Source: Dyella silvatica (lineage in GTDB: Bacteria; Pseudomonadota; Gammaproteobacteria; Xanthomonadales; Rhodanobacteraceae). Taken from it: DNA of 61,076 nt. Below the pieces are notes generated by a model that saw nothing but the letters and a program-made list of their open reading frames with translations, had not been told where the DNA came from and did not search any database. Below, one piece after another: positions 16,257 through 26,217 of this stretch (positions are counted from its first letter, which is position 1; every line of letters starts with the position of its first letter). A program made the translations under genes and the position numbers. The stretch spans positions 1 to 61,076 of the forward strand of contig NZ_JAPDPE010000016.1 in the NCBI RefSeq assembly GCF_026283955.1, written 5' to 3'.

Positions 16257-17075
16257 ATGAGCTTACGTTTTTCCAAAATGCACGGCATCGGCAACGACTT
16301 CGTCGTACTCGATGGCCGCCGGCTACCGCCTGCCCTGAGCGAAACGCAGATCCGTGCGATCGCCGATCGCCGCTGCGGGGTCGGCTTTGATCAATTACTC
16401 AGCGTCGAACCGGCGCGCGATCCGTCGTGCGCAGTCTATTACGGCATCTGGAATGCCGACGGCTCACCCTCCGGCCAATGCGGCAATGGCGTACGTTGCG
16501 TAGCGGCGTGGCTGCATCGCGCCGGCGCGTTGGGCATCGGCGAGACGGTGCGGCTGGAAAGCCCATCGGGTCCGGTAGCGGTACGCTTGCTGGCCGCCGA
16601 CCGGGTGGCGGTGGATATGGGCGAGCCCGACTTTGCCCCGGCCGCATCGGGTTTTGACGGTCACAGCCAGGCGCTGGAGCTCGGCCCGGATACGGTCGAA
16701 ATCGGCGTGGTGTCCATGGGTAATCCTCATGCGGTGGTCAGCGTGAGCGACCTGGCTCAGCCCAGCCTGGCGACCTGGGGCCCGGCGCTGACCACCCATC
16801 CGCGCTTTGCCCACGGCGTCAATACCGGTTTTGTGCAACGACTGGCCCACGACCACTTGCGACTGCGCGTACACGAACGCGGCAGCGGCTGGACACTGGC
16901 CTGCGGCACCGGGGCCTGCGCCGCGATGGCGGTGCTGCATCAGCGCGGCCAGGTCGGCGACCGGGTACAAGTCGAGCTGCCAGGCGGCACGCTGCAAATC
17001 GACTGGGGCGGTGCCGGCCATGCTTTGTGGATGACCGGCCCGGCTGCCTTCGTGTTCGAGGGCGAGTGGCTTTGA
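16257..17075 (+). CDS. dapF: Diaminopimelate epimerase
   Basis: A 272-residue cytoplasmic enzyme converting LL- to meso-diaminopimelate for lysine and peptidoglycan. The two catalytic cysteines are Cys75 in GQCGNGVRC and Cys216 in ACGTGACA. The N-terminus FSKMHGIGNDFVVLD is diagnostic. Between it and the next gene are 143 bp without a recognised feature. Gene order lptM-dapF-DUF484-xerC matches other gammaproteobacteria. Confidence 0.97.
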   Translation: MSLRFSKMHGIGNDFVVLDGRRLPPALSETQIRAIADRRCGVGFDQLLSVEPARDPSCAVYYGIWNADGSPSGQCGNGVRCVAAWLHRAGALGIGETVRLESPSGPVAVRLLAADRVAVDMGEPDFAPAASGFDGHSQALELGPDTVEIGVVSMGNPHAVVSVSDLAQPSLATWGPALTTHPRFAHGVNTGFVQRLAHDHLRLRVHERGSGWTLACGTGACAAMAVLHQRGQVGDRVQVELPGGTLQIDWGGAGHALWMTGPAAFVFEGEWL

Positions 17076-17218
17076 ACGGCAACCTATTGAACGGATACAT
17101 GAACGTCCCTTGGCGGGCCGCAAAGGGATCATCATGGGCACGCTCTTGTTGATGCGCAGCCGCTGGCATCGCACACTCCGACCAGGCGGCGAACCGCTAC
17201 TGCCGAGGTAATCAGCGC

Positions 17219-17905
17219 ATGACCAACACCGCTCTCGACATCACATTGCAGCCCCACGATGTCGCCGCCTATCTCCGGCGTCACCCGGAGTTCCTGGCCG
17301 ATTACCCCGAACTGGCGGCGCAGCTCACCATGCCGCGCGAGCAGGGGCCGGTCGCTTCGCTGGCGACCTATCAATTGCAAAACCTGCGCGACAAGAACGC
17401 CGAGCTGGAGCGTCGCCTCACTGAGCTGACGGCGATCGCCGCCGAAAACGAACAGCTGATGCAGCGCGTCCACGATCTCAACGTCGCCGCGCTACGCGCC
17501 AGTACACCGGCGGCGGCCGCTCGTGACGTGATCACCAAGCTCGGTGAAGATTTCCATACCGATCACGTGCGCCTGCTGCTGTTCGGCCAGCACCTGTTAT
17601 TGCCGCCGAGCGACTGGCTGGTGCAGGAACCGGGTGGCCGCGCCGCGTTGCCGGAGTTCGCGGATTTTCTCGCCCACCACGAGCCGGTCTCAGGCCGCTT
17701 GTCGGCCGAGCGCCTGCACCGCTTGTTTGGCGATCGCGCCCAGGATATCCGCTCCGCCGCCGTGGTGCCGCTGGGCGAGTTGGGCCTGATGGCCATCGGC
17801 AGCCGCGATCCCGACCATTTCCAGCCCGGCATGGGCACGCTGTTCCTGAAAATGATCGCCGCCACGGTGACCGCCGCGCTCGCTCGCGCCCAAGGCGGCA
17901 CCTAA
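17219..17905 (+). CDS. DUF484 family protein
   Basis: A 228-residue protein with the DUF484 start (DVAAYLRRHPEFLADYPEL), a coiled segment (LRDKNAELERRLTELTAIAAENEQLMQRV) and a GAF-like C-terminal domain from about residue 100. The family is nearly always next to xerC and dapF, but its role is not known; the GAF-like part suggests ligand sensing. xerC starts 4 bp after its stop. Confidence 0.88.
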   Translation: MTNTALDITLQPHDVAAYLRRHPEFLADYPELAAQLTMPREQGPVASLATYQLQNLRDKNAELERRLTELTAIAAENEQLMQRVHDLNVAALRASTPAAAARDVITKLGEDFHTDHVRLLLFGQHLLLPPSDWLVQEPGGRAALPEFADFLAHHEPVSGRLSAERLHRLFGDRAQDIRSAAVVPLGELGLMAIGSRDPDHFQPGMGTLFLKMIAATVTAALARAQGGT

Positions 17906-17909
17906 GCCG

Positions 17910-18791
17910 ATGGACCCGCGCAGCCAGGTCGACGCATGGCTGGCCCGCCTGGCGGGCGAACGCAAAGCATCGCCGCATACCATCGATGGCTACCGGCGCG
18001 ATCTGGGCAAGCTGTTGCGTTATATGGAAACCCAGCATCTGACCGGCTTCGACGCGCTCGATAGCAATCGCATGCGCAGCTTCGTGGCAGCAGAGCATCG
18101 CGGCGGCCTATCGCCGAAAAGCCTGCAACGGCTGCTCTCATCCTGCCGCAGCCTGTTTCGCCAACTCAGCCGCGAGGGTTTGTTGAACCACGACCCAGTG
18201 GCTGGCGTGCGTGGCCCGAAAGTGCATCGCAAGCTGCCGCAAGTGCTCGATGTGGATGAAGCAACCGTGCTCATCGAGGCCGATAGCGGCGCATTGAACG
18301 TGCGCGATCGCGCCATGCTCGAACTGTTTTATTCCTCCGGCCTGCGCTTGTCCGAGCTGATCGGGCTGCGCTGGATCGACCTGGATCTGGATGGCGGCGA
18401 AGTACGCGTGCTGGGCAAGGGCAACAAGACCCGCGTCGTGCCGGTCGGCCGTCACGCCGTCACCGCCTTGCGTGCCTTGGGCGAGGCCGAGGGCAGGGCG
18501 CCTGAATCGCCGGTTTTCCGCGGCCGCGGCGGTGCACCAATCAGCCCGCGCACCGTGCAGATGCGCTTGAAGATGCTGGCCTTGCAACAGAACTTTGCCA
18601 AGCGCGTGCACCCGCATTTGCTGCGGCACACCTTTGCCAGCCACATGCTGGAGTCTTCCGGCGACTTGCGCGCGGTGCAAGAACTGCTCGGCCACGCCGA
18701 TATCGCCACCACCCAGATCTACACCCATCTCGACTTTCAGCATCTGGCCAAGGTCTACGACGCAGCCCATCCTCGGGCCCGCAAGCGCTGA
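17910..18791 (+). CDS. xerC: Site-specific tyrosine recombinase XerC
   Basis: A 293-residue recombinase that works with XerD at dif to resolve chromosome dimers. The N-terminal SAM-like domain is followed by the catalytic domain with Arg in GLRLSELIGLRW, HLLRHTFASHML, GHADIATTQ and the nucleophile Tyr271 in QIYTHLDFQHL. All catalytic residues are present. It is the last gene of the lptM-dapF-DUF484-xerC run. XerD-like proteins are the alternative, but the context favours XerC. Confidence 0.95.
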   Translation: MDPRSQVDAWLARLAGERKASPHTIDGYRRDLGKLLRYMETQHLTGFDALDSNRMRSFVAAEHRGGLSPKSLQRLLSSCRSLFRQLSREGLLNHDPVAGVRGPKVHRKLPQVLDVDEATVLIEADSGALNVRDRAMLELFYSSGLRLSELIGLRWIDLDLDGGEVRVLGKGNKTRVVPVGRHAVTALRALGEAEGRAPESPVFRGRGGAPISPRTVQMRLKMLALQQNFAKRVHPHLLRHTFASHMLESSGDLRAVQELLGHADIATTQIYTHLDFQHLAKVYDAAHPRARKR

Positions 18792-18893
18792 TATTCCGCT
18801 AGCCCGGCGCGGCTCAACAACCAAGCGGCGGGCTGCCAGGTGCTGAATGGGCCGCCGGTCATGGCGCCCCGGGGCATTCAGCGGTGGCGCATA

Positions 18894-18922
18894 TTGAACG
18901 CTGCGGTCAGCACCCCCACCTA
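18894..18922 (+). promoter_or_regulatory. Candidate sigma32 heat-shock promoter for hslVU
   Basis: TTGAAC at 18894-18899, then 14 bp, then CCCCACCTA at 18914-18922, against the sigma32 pattern TTGAA and CCCCATNTA (8 of 9 in the -10). It lies about 30 bp before the hslV start, and hslVU is a heat-shock operon in E. coli. Confidence 0.5.
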
Positions 18923-18951
18923 CTTCGTTCAAGACTTTGCGGAGCCTCTCC

Positions 18952-19485
18952 ATGGAATCGTTTCACGCCACCACCATCATCTCCGTGCGCCGTAACGGCC
19001 GCATCGTGATCGGCGGCGACGGCCAGGTCACCCTCGGCAATACGGTGATGAAGGCCAATGCACGCAAAATCCGCCGCCTCGGCAAAGGCGATGTACTGGC
19101 CGGCTTTGCTGGAGCCACCGCTGATGCATTCACGCTGTTCGAGCTGTTTGAAGAAAAGCTGATCAAGCACAGCGGCAACCTCACCCGCGCCGCGGTGGAG
19201 ATGGCGAAGGAATGGCGCACCGATCGCCGCCTCGGCCGTCTCGAAGCGATGCTGGCGGTGGCCGACAAAGACGCTTCGCTGCTGATCTCCGGCAATGGCG
19301 ACGTACTGGAGCCCGAGAATGGGCTGATCGCCATCGGTTCCGGCGGCCCGTTTGCGCAGTCCGCCGCACTGGCGCTGTTGGAAAACACCGAGATGGATGC
19401 GCGGCAAATCGTCGAGCGCGCGCTGAAGATCGCTGGCGACATCTGCATCTACACCAATCACAACACCACGATCGAAGAACTTTGA
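18952..19485 (+). CDS. hslV: ATP-dependent protease HslUV, peptidase subunit HslV
   Basis: A 177-residue threonine peptidase of the proteasome type, forming two stacked hexamers capped by HslU. The mature chain should start at Thr in [14 protein letters not shown] 18952 gives a short leader MESFHA that must be removed to expose that Thr. GCGGAG precedes the start by 8 nt. The C-terminus [12 protein letters not shown] is the family ending. It heads the hslVU operon. Confidence 0.96.
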   Translation: MESFHATTIISVRRNGRIVIGGDGQVTLGNTVMKANARKIRRLGKGDVLAGFAGATADAFTLFELFEEKLIKHSGNLTRAAVEMAKEWRTDRRLGRLEAMLAVADKDASLLISGNGDVLEPENGLIAIGSGGPFAQSAALALLENTEMDARQIVERALKIAGDICIYTNHNTTIEEL

Positions 19486-19560
19486 GCGGCAATGGAGCGC
19501 GCTGAAAACAGCCCGCACTTCGTTTCCAGTTCCCCGTTTATCTGAGCGCAGCGAATTCTC

Positions 19561-20895
19561 ATGTCCGAACTCACTCCCCGCGAAATCGTCAACGAACTCG
19601 ATCACTACATCATCGGTCAGCACGATGCCAAACGCGCCGTAGCCATCGCGCTGCGCAATCGCTGGCGTCGCATGCAACTGGAGCCGGGCATGCGCGAAGA
19701 GGTAACGCCGAAAAATATCTTGATGATCGGCCCCACCGGCGTTGGCAAAACCGAAATCGCCCGCCGCCTGGCGACCTTGGCCAATGCGCCGTTCGTGAAA
19801 GTGGAAGCGACCAAGTTCACCGAGGTCGGCTACGTCGGCAAAGATGTCGAGTCGATCATCCGCGACCTGGCCGATGTTTCATACAAGCTCACCCGCGATC
19901 AGGCGATCAAGCGCGTGCGCTCCCAGGCTGAGGACCGCGCGGAAGACCGCATCCTCGATGCCTTGCTGCCACGCCGCCAGGCTCCGAGCGACTGGAGCCA
20001 CGACCCGGCCCCGGCCAGCGACAACGACACTCGCCAGAAACTGCGCAAGCAACTGCGCGAAGGGGCCTTGGACGAGCGCGAGATCGAACTGGATTTCGCC
20101 ATGAACGTGGGCGTGGACATCATGTCGCCACCCGGCATGGAAGAAATGGGCCAGCAGTTGCGGCAAATGTTCCAGAACCTGGGCAGCTCCAAGTCGCAAA
20201 AGCGCACCCTGGCGATCAAGATCGCCCGCCCGCTGTTGATCGATGAAGAAGCCGGTAAGCTGCTCAATGACGAGGAGATCCGCGCGCAAGCGGTGTTCGT
20301 CGCCGAGCAGAACGGCATCGTCTTTATCGATGAGATCGACAAGATCGCCCAACGCTCCGAATGGGGCGGCGCCGGGGTCAGCCGCGAAGGTGTGCAGCGC
20401 GACCTGCTGCCGCTGGTCGAAGGCTCCACTGTGTCGACCAAATACGGCCCGATCAAGACCGACCACATGCTGTTTATCGCCTCGGGCGCGTTCTCGCTGG
20501 CCAAGCCTTCGGACCTGATCCCCGAGCTGCAAGGACGCCTGCCGATCCGGGTCGAGCTATCGGCGTTAAGCATCGATGACTTCAAACGCATTCTGCGCGA
20601 ACCGCACAGCGCACTGACCAAGCAATACGTCGCACTGCTTAATACCGAAGGCGTCAACCTGGAGTTCTCCGATAGCGGCGTCGACCGGCTGGCCGAGGTG
20701 GCTTTTCAGGTCAATGAGCGTACCGAGAACATCGGCGCCCGCCGCCTGCACACCGTCATGGAGCGCCTGCTGGAGAAAATCTCCTTCGAAGCTGCAGACA
20801 AGTCCGGCGAAAAATACCTGATTGACGCCGATTATGTCGATAAAAACCTGGGTGGCCTGGTTAAGGACGAGGATCTCAGCCGTTACATCCTGTAA
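19561..20895 (+). CDS. hslU: ATP-dependent protease HslUV, ATPase subunit HslU
   Basis: A 444-residue AAA+ unfoldase that feeds proteins to HslV. Walker [10 protein letters not shown] lies near residue 57, Walker B in IVFIDEID, and the sensor region in [20 protein letters not shown]. The N-terminus [33 protein letters not shown] is the family hallmark, and the C-terminus YIL is the tail that docks into HslV. It is 75 bp after hslV on the same strand. Confidence 0.97.
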   Translation: MSELTPREIVNELDHYIIGQHDAKRAVAIALRNRWRRMQLEPGMREEVTPKNILMIGPTGVGKTEIARRLATLANAPFVKVEATKFTEVGYVGKDVESIIRDLADVSYKLTRDQAIKRVRSQAEDRAEDRILDALLPRRQAPSDWSHDPAPASDNDTRQKLRKQLREGALDEREIELDFAMNVGVDIMSPPGMEEMGQQLRQMFQNLGSSKSQKRTLAIKIARPLLIDEEAGKLLNDEEIRAQAVFVAEQNGIVFIDEIDKIAQRSEWGGAGVSREGVQRDLLPLVEGSTVSTKYGPIKTDHMLFIASGAFSLAKPSDLIPELQGRLPIRVELSALSIDDFKRILREPHSALTKQYVALLNTEGVNLEFSDSGVDRLAEVAFQVNERTENIGARRLHTVMERLLEKISFEAADKSGEKYLIDADYVDKNLGGLVKDEDLSRYIL

Positions 20896-20933
20896 ACATG
20901 GGGAAAGGCCCCAGCAGCTAAAATTAGGGGCAT

Positions 20934-21551
20934 ATGGGCAAGATCATTGAACTAAAAACCACCGGTCAGCGGGCACAGTTGCGTGAAGCGCAACAGCAGC
21001 ATCAGCTGATCCGGTTATGGCGCGGCGAACTCGAACACGGCAGCTTCTGCGGTTATGTCGGCGGGGTTGGCCGTGAATTTTTCCTGCTCTGGGTGATCGG
21101 TGATGGCATTACATACGACGGTATGTATGTGATGCGTCATCGCGACGTATCCGAACTGGAAGCACCCGACAAGCATCACGTGTTTTTCGAAAAAGCGCTC
21201 ACGCTCAAGAATCTTTTGCCGCACCCGCCGCAAGGCTTTCCGCTGGATGACATCCGTGAAGTCGTGCAGGCCGCCGGCTTACAGGCCCCGGTGATCGGCG
21301 TGCATGTGGATAGCGAAGAGGAGGCCGAGGTTTGCTATATCGGCCGACTCATCAATGTCGAGGAAGAAGGCTTCAACATGCAGGAGATCAGCCCGGACGC
21401 GGAATGGCTGCGTGAAGCGTCGTTCTTTTCCTGGGATGAGGTCTCCACCATCAGCATCGAAGACGGTTATGCGCAGTCGCTGCTGGCAGTAGCCGGAGAA
21501 CCGCCGCCGCTCGAACAAGGCGATACCGGCGTGGGCCGCGCAACGGAGTAA
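20934..21551 (+). CDS. Hypothetical acidic protein
   Basis: A 205-residue soluble protein with no signal peptide and no family I recognise. It starts at ATG 20934 after TTAGGGG. Distinct stretches are FCGYVGGVGREFFLLWVIGD and GVHVDSEEEAEVCYIGRLI; the chain is acidic, and aromatic residues are concentrated in the first half. It follows hslU by 38 bp and may be read with it, which would place it under heat-shock control. No function is proposed. Confidence 0.65.
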   Translation: MGKIIELKTTGQRAQLREAQQQHQLIRLWRGELEHGSFCGYVGGVGREFFLLWVIGDGITYDGMYVMRHRDVSELEAPDKHHVFFEKALTLKNLLPHPPQGFPLDDIREVVQAAGLQAPVIGVHVDSEEEAEVCYIGRLINVEEEGFNMQEISPDAEWLREASFFSWDEVSTISIEDGYAQSLLAVAGEPPPLEQGDTGVGRATE

Positions 21552-21605
21552 GGTGCTCCATCACGCGTGGCTCGACAGCCCGCAGCCATCGACAAGGGTC
21601 AGCTC

Positions 21606-21992
21606 ATGCACGGTATCCGAGGTTGTCATCTCATCCGCTGGGCCATGCCGTTGCTGTTGGTGCTGCCTGCCATCTCGGCATGCGCTCAAGACGGAAGCCC
21701 GCCCATGCCATCGACCCCACCCCGTGCCAATCAGAGCCAGCAAGGCGCTCGGTTGATCGTTACCTACCAAGATGCCCCCGACTCCGATGCCGCCAAGGCG
21801 GCCAATCGGACGGTGGGCGCGCGTATGTTGCGGCCGGTCAGCGGCGGTCATGCCGCGGTGGTGGAATTGCCGCCCGGCATCACCGCCGAGTCCGCCATGG
21901 CTAAGCTCAAGGCCCAACCCGGCGTGGTCTATGTGGAACTCGACAGCATGCTGCAAGCCGACCCGCTTCGCGGTCCGCGCATCGGTGACTGA
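21606..21992 (+). CDS. Lipoprotein with a stand-alone inhibitor-I9/subtilisin-propeptide-like domain
   Basis: A 128-residue protein from ATG 21606. The hydrophobic leader MPLLLVLPAISAC ends with a lipobox-like ISAC. The mature part reads RLIVTYQDAP, then VSGGHAAVVELPPGI, then AMAKLKAQPGVVYVELDSML, which is the fold signature of subtilase propeptides (I9): two beta-alpha-beta units, the last ending with VVYVE. No protease follows. Such free domains can act as inhibitors or chaperones for secreted serine proteases. The assignment is by pattern only. Confidence 0.6.
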   Translation: MHGIRGCHLIRWAMPLLLVLPAISACAQDGSPPMPSTPPRANQSQQGARLIVTYQDAPDSDAAKAANRTVGARMLRPVSGGHAAVVELPPGITAESAMAKLKAQPGVVYVELDSMLQADPLRGPRIGD

Positions 21993-22030
21993 AACGTCCC
22001 GCCTTCAGCCTCTCCACCGGGCCTCTCCAT

Positions 22031-22066
22031 AAAGCATGAAGCCCCTCTTGAGGGGCTTCATGCTTT
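22031..22066. terminator. Strong bidirectional terminator
   Basis: A perfect 16-bp stem (AAAGCATGAAGCCCCT / AGGGGCTTCATGCTTT) around the loop CTTG. A-run on one side and T-run on the other make it work in both directions. It sits between two convergent genes. Confidence 0.85.
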
Positions 22067-22080
22067 ATCTCACTGATATC

Positions 22081-24306
22081 TCACTGACCCGGCGCGCCCT
22101 TGACCTGCTGCTCGAAGAAATCGGCAATCAGGTGATATACGTGGGTGCGCTGCCCGGGCAGGTTCAGCCCGTGCTTGGCGCCGGGATACGCCATGAATTG
22201 AAACTGGGTACCGCGCTTCTGCAGTTCCGCCATCAATTTGGTCGAGTTGAGGAACAGCACATTGTCATCGGCCATGCCATGCACCAGGTACAACTTGGCG
22301 GTGAGCCCATCGAGCCAGGCCAGCGGTGAGCTGCGGGTATAGCCGGCCTCGTTATCCTGCGGCCGGCCCAGATAACGCTCGGTGTAGAAAGTGTCGTAGA
22401 GCCGCCAGTCGGTCACCGGCGCCACGGCCACACCACCAGCGAGCTCGTCCGACGCCTTGGACAACATCATGGTGGTCATATAGCCACCGTAGCTCCAGCC
22501 AAATACGCCGATGCGCTTGCCATCCACCCAGGGCTGCGACTTCAGCCAGTGAATACCGGCGAGCTGGTCTTCGACTTCCACCGCACCCAGCTGCTGATAG
22601 ATCGCATCTTCGAACTGACGGCCGCGCCGCGCCATGCCGCGATTGTCCAGGGTGAAGACCACAAAACCCTGGGCTGCCATGTACTGATTGAAGTAATCGC
22701 CCCAGGTATCGGTCACCAGCTGTGCATGGGGACCGCCATAAAACGTATTGAACACCGGGTATTTCTTGTTGGGATCGAAACCCAGCGGCTTGTACACGCG
22801 GTAATACAAGGTTTGCCCATCGGCGCTTTTCAACGTGCCGAATTCTGGCTTGATCAAGCTGTCGCGATACGCCCAGAACGGATGTTTTTCATTGAGCGGG
22901 TTCTGCTCGATCCAGCTGACGAAACTACCGTCCGGCTTGTGCACGCTCACTTGCGGTGGCGTTTCGGTATTGGAGTAGTTATCGAGATAGAAACCCGCGT
23001 CGCTGGCGAAAGAGGCCATGTGACTGCCACGGCCCTGACTGACTCGCACCGGTGCATTCGCTGTGCTGCCGTCGAGCTTGAGCGCATAGACCTGCCGATC
23101 CGGCGCAAAATCACGGTTGGAACTGACGTAAACCGTACCGCTGTGTTCATCCAGCGCCAGCAGTCCGTCCAGCTGCCACTCCCCGGCACTCACCGCGTGC
23201 TTGAGCTTGCCATCGAGGCCGTACAAATACAGATGGTGATAACCGCTGCGCTCGCTGCCCCAGAGAAAGCTCTTGCCGTCTTTGAGAAAGGTCAGATCGT
23301 CGTTGAGGTTGATCCAGGTATGGCTGGTCTCGGTAACCAGCGTGCGCTGCGCCAGCGTCTTCGCATCCACCAGCTTCAGCTCCAACTGCTGCTGATTGCG
23401 CGGCATCCACTGGTAGCTGAGATGCTTGGCATCGGGCAGCCACTTCACCCGGTTCAAGTAAATGTCGGCATCTTTGCCCAGATCGATCCAGCGAGCCTGG
23501 CCACCGCTGGGAGCGATCAGGCCTAGCTTGATCGCCACATTGGGGTCACCCGCCGCCGGATAGCGCTGGTCGATCACTTCGGTACGGTCGGCGTAGACCT
23601 CGGTGCGCTTGGTGACCGGCACCTTCGCCTCGTCGTAGCGCTCGAACGCGATGGCGCTGTCGTCCGGCGCCCACCAATAGCCTTGGCTGCGATCCATTTC
23701 TTCCTGTGCGACAAACTCGGCCTCACCGTTATGCACGGTGCCGCCGCCATCATGGGTGAGCTGGCGCGCATTGCCGCTGCTCAGATCGATCACCCACAGG
23801 TTTTGGTCGCGCAGATACGAAACGTAATGCCCCTTGGGCGAGATTTTCGGATCGAGCACGTCGCCGCCGGTATCGAGTACGCGCGGCGCGGGCTTTTCAG
23901 CGGCCAGGTCATACAGATAAAGCTTGCCGCCGATCGGAAACAGCAGTTGCTTGCCGTCAGGCGACCACTGGTAACTCAAGATGCCGCGAAACCCAGCGGT
24001 GCGGGCACGTTCACGGCGCGCTTTCTCCGCATCGGAAAGCGCTTCGCCGCGAGGCTCCAGCTTCTTCGAATCGACCAGCAAACGGGTGCTGTTGTCTTTG
24101 AGATGGTATTCCCACAAGTCCAGCTGAAACTGGTCGTCGGGCTTGGCGCGCAAAAAGCTTACCCGCGTGCCATCGGGCGAGATCCGCAATTCACGCGGCG
24201 CCGGGCCGGCCAGGCTGCCGCCGTCAAAAATCCGTTCGATGGTGAGTTTTTCGGCCATGGTGGGCAAGGTGGCTGTCATCAGGACAGCAAAGAGAAGAGC
24301 GCGCAT
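22081..24306 (-). CDS. Dipeptidyl-peptidase IV-like S9 serine peptidase
   Basis: A 741-residue secreted or periplasmic peptidase. The signal peptide MRALLFAVLMTATLPTMA is followed by a beta-propeller with the DPP IV glutamate pair in FVAQEEM, which holds the substrate N-terminus. The C-terminal hydrolase has Ser605 (GWSYGGY), Asp680 (HGMADDNV) and His712 (GAKHGL). All three are present. It should release Xaa-Pro dipeptides. The start is ATG 24306; ATG 24315 is also possible, and no strong ribosome site decides. Convergent with the I9-like gene. Confidence 0.9.
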   Translation of the reverse strand: MRALLFAVLMTATLPTMAEKLTIERIFDGGSLAGPAPRELRISPDGTRVSFLRAKPDDQFQLDLWEYHLKDNSTRLLVDSKKLEPRGEALSDAEKARRERARTAGFRGILSYQWSPDGKQLLFPIGGKLYLYDLAAEKPAPRVLDTGGDVLDPKISPKGHYVSYLRDQNLWVIDLSSGNARQLTHDGGGTVHNGEAEFVAQEEMDRSQGYWWAPDDSAIAFERYDEAKVPVTKRTEVYADRTEVIDQRYPAAGDPNVAIKLGLIAPSGGQARWIDLGKDADIYLNRVKWLPDAKHLSYQWMPRNQQQLELKLVDAKTLAQRTLVTETSHTWINLNDDLTFLKDGKSFLWGSERSGYHHLYLYGLDGKLKHAVSAGEWQLDGLLALDEHSGTVYVSSNRDFAPDRQVYALKLDGSTANAPVRVSQGRGSHMASFASDAGFYLDNYSNTETPPQVSVHKPDGSFVSWIEQNPLNEKHPFWAYRDSLIKPEFGTLKSADGQTLYYRVYKPLGFDPNKKYPVFNTFYGGPHAQLVTDTWGDYFNQYMAAQGFVVFTLDNRGMARRGRQFEDAIYQQLGAVEVEDQLAGIHWLKSQPWVDGKRIGVFGWSYGGYMTTMMLSKASDELAGGVAVAPVTDWRLYDTFYTERYLGRPQDNEAGYTRSSPLAWLDGLTAKLYLVHGMADDNVLFLNSTKLMAELQKRGTQFQFMAYPGAKHGLNLPGQRTHVYHLIADFFEQQVKGAPGQ

Positions 24307-24429
24307 CGGCAGCATCCCGTACGAATGTGCTGGCATTAAAGCGTGCCGAGTTGACGAACGCCAGCATGAAGCTGCTGCTGCGAACGCGTGGAGACCCCAC
24401 CACGCGTCCTTCACAACAGGCTTTTTTCG

Positions 24430-25128
24430 CTACTTTTTGGCTCCCTGTCCAAACAGCAGCTTGCGCGCCCCTTCGTCTTTAGTCAGATCCAGATTGCCCT
24501 TGATCGTATCGGCAAGCGCATAAGCGCGCTCAGTTGCCGGACGTGCACGGATCGCTTCGAACCAAGCTTTGAGATGCGGAAAATCATCCAACGACATACC
24601 TTGTACTTCATGCGGCACGATCCATGGATACGCGGCCATATCGGCAATGGAATAGTCCTTGCCGACGATAAAGGCGCGGCCCGCCAGGCGCTTGTTCAAC
24701 ACGCCATATAGGCGCCGAGTTTCATTGACATAGCGATCGATCGCGTAGGGGATTTTCTCGGGCGCATAGCGATTGAAGTGATGGTTTTGCCCCAGCATTG
24801 GACCAAGACCACCGACTTGCCAGTACAGCCATTCCAGCACCCGATAACGATCGCGCGGCTCCACCGGCAGAAAACGCCCGCACTTGTCCGCGAGGTACTG
24901 CAAAATCGCCCCCGACTCGAACACGCTCAACGGGCCACCGCCATCCGCCGGTGCGGTGTCGACTATGGCCGGCATGCGGTTGTTCGGCGAAATCGCCAGA
25001 AAAGCCGGCTCGAACTGCTCGCCCTTGCCAATGTTCACCGGCTTGATCGTATACGGCAGACCTGCCTCTTCCAGAAACATCGTGATCTTGTGGCCATTCG
25101 GTGTGGGCCAATAATGCAACTCGATCAT
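24430..25128 (-). CDS. yfcG: Glutathione transferase-like protein YfcG
   Basis: A 232-residue cytoplasmic GST-fold protein. The stretches PTPNGHKITMFLEEA, FLAISPNNRMPAIVD, SVFESGAILQYLA and YWQVGGLGPMLGQNHHFN follow E. coli YfcG closely. YfcG binds two glutathiones, lacks the usual Ser/Tyr nucleophile and has disulfide-bond reductase activity. The thioredoxin-like half spans about residues 1-85 and the helical half follows. It is divergent from rbsK across 180 bp. Confidence 0.9.
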   Translation of the reverse strand: MIELHYWPTPNGHKITMFLEEAGLPYTIKPVNIGKGEQFEPAFLAISPNNRMPAIVDTAPADGGGPLSVFESGAILQYLADKCGRFLPVEPRDRYRVLEWLYWQVGGLGPMLGQNHHFNRYAPEKIPYAIDRYVNETRRLYGVLNKRLAGRAFIVGKDYSIADMAAYPWIVPHEVQGMSLDDFPHLKAWFEAIRARPATERAYALADTIKGNLDLTKDEGARKLLFGQGAKK

Positions 25129-25308
25129 CAGCGGATACTCCTAAGCAGGGACCAATCGTTGGTTACTCGGGGCCCTCGGCCAGGCTTTCAAGTGCAGCGA
25201 CCGCAGTTGACCCTGCGACAAAACACGGTTCAGGCGTTTTTTCGCGCTGAGCTGACCTCTGCCGTTATGCTTTTCGATCGCCAGTGACACAGCAAATGGG
25301 ATAAACGC

Positions 25309-26202
25309 ATGACGCATATCGTGGTGGTCGGCAGCATCAATATGGATCTGGTGACCTTGTCGCCGCGCTTCGTCGGCCCCGGCGAAACCATTCTGGGCGA
25401 GGGCTTTTTGACCACCCATGGCGGCAAAGGCGCCAACCAGGCGGTAGCCGCCGCCCGTCTCGGCGCCGAAGTCACCCTGATCGGCGCGCTCGGCGACGAT
25501 GCCTTCGGCCAGCAATTGCATGATGGCCTGGCTAGTGAAGGCATTGCACTGGAGCATGTGCAACGGGTGGCGAACTGCGCCAGCGGTACCGCCTCGATCA
25601 CCGTCGCTGAAGGCGAGAACCAAATCATCATCGTGCCTGCTGCCAACTGGCACGTCTCGCCCGCACAGCTCGCCCAGGCTGAAGCCAAGATCGCCAGCGC
25701 CGATGCCTTGCTAGTGCAGATGGAGATTCCGCTGGAGACGGTGGAGGCCACCTTGCGACTGGGCCATCGTCTTGGCGTACCGGTGATTCTCAACCCCGCA
25801 CCGGCCCAGCCGTTGCAGCTGGAGTGGCTGAAACTCGCACGCTACGTCACCCCCAACCAACACGAGCTGGCGATCTTGCTCGGTGCCGATAGCCAGCAGG
25901 ATTTTCGCGAACTGATGCGTCGCGCCCCCTGCCCGGTAGTGCTTACCCGAGGCGCCGAGGGTGCCTGGTTCGGCGACAACAGCGAGCCCACGCACCAGCC
26001 CAGCTTCAAGGTCGAGGTCGTCGATAGCACCGGCGCAGGCGACACCTTCAACGCCGCACTTGCGGTCTTTCTGCACGAAGGCCTGCCCAGCGCCGTACGC
26101 AAAGCTTGCGCCGCGGCGGCACTTTCGGTGACCAAGCTCGGGGCTCGCGGTGGCATGCCTTATCGACGCGATGTAGAAGCTTTGCTCGCACGCACAGCCT
26201 AA
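25309..26202 (+). CDS. rbsK: Ribokinase
   Basis: A 297-residue PfkB-family kinase phosphorylating ribose at O5. GSINMD and THGGKGANQAVAAARLG mark the sugar site, and DSTGAGDTFNAAL holds the catalytic Asp and anion hole. It stands alone without ribose transporter or lacI-type regulator, so the source of ribose may be nucleoside breakdown. Other PfkB sugars are less likely given the close RbsK pattern. Confidence 0.9.
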   Translation: MTHIVVVGSINMDLVTLSPRFVGPGETILGEGFLTTHGGKGANQAVAAARLGAEVTLIGALGDDAFGQQLHDGLASEGIALEHVQRVANCASGTASITVAEGENQIIIVPAANWHVSPAQLAQAEAKIASADALLVQMEIPLETVEATLRLGHRLGVPVILNPAPAQPLQLEWLKLARYVTPNQHELAILLGADSQQDFRELMRRAPCPVVLTRGAEGAWFGDNSEPTHQPSFKVEVVDSTGAGDTFNAALAVFLHEGLPSAVRKACAAAALSVTKLGARGGMPYRRDVEALLARTA

Positions 26203-26217
26203 GAGAGCTGCAAGAGA

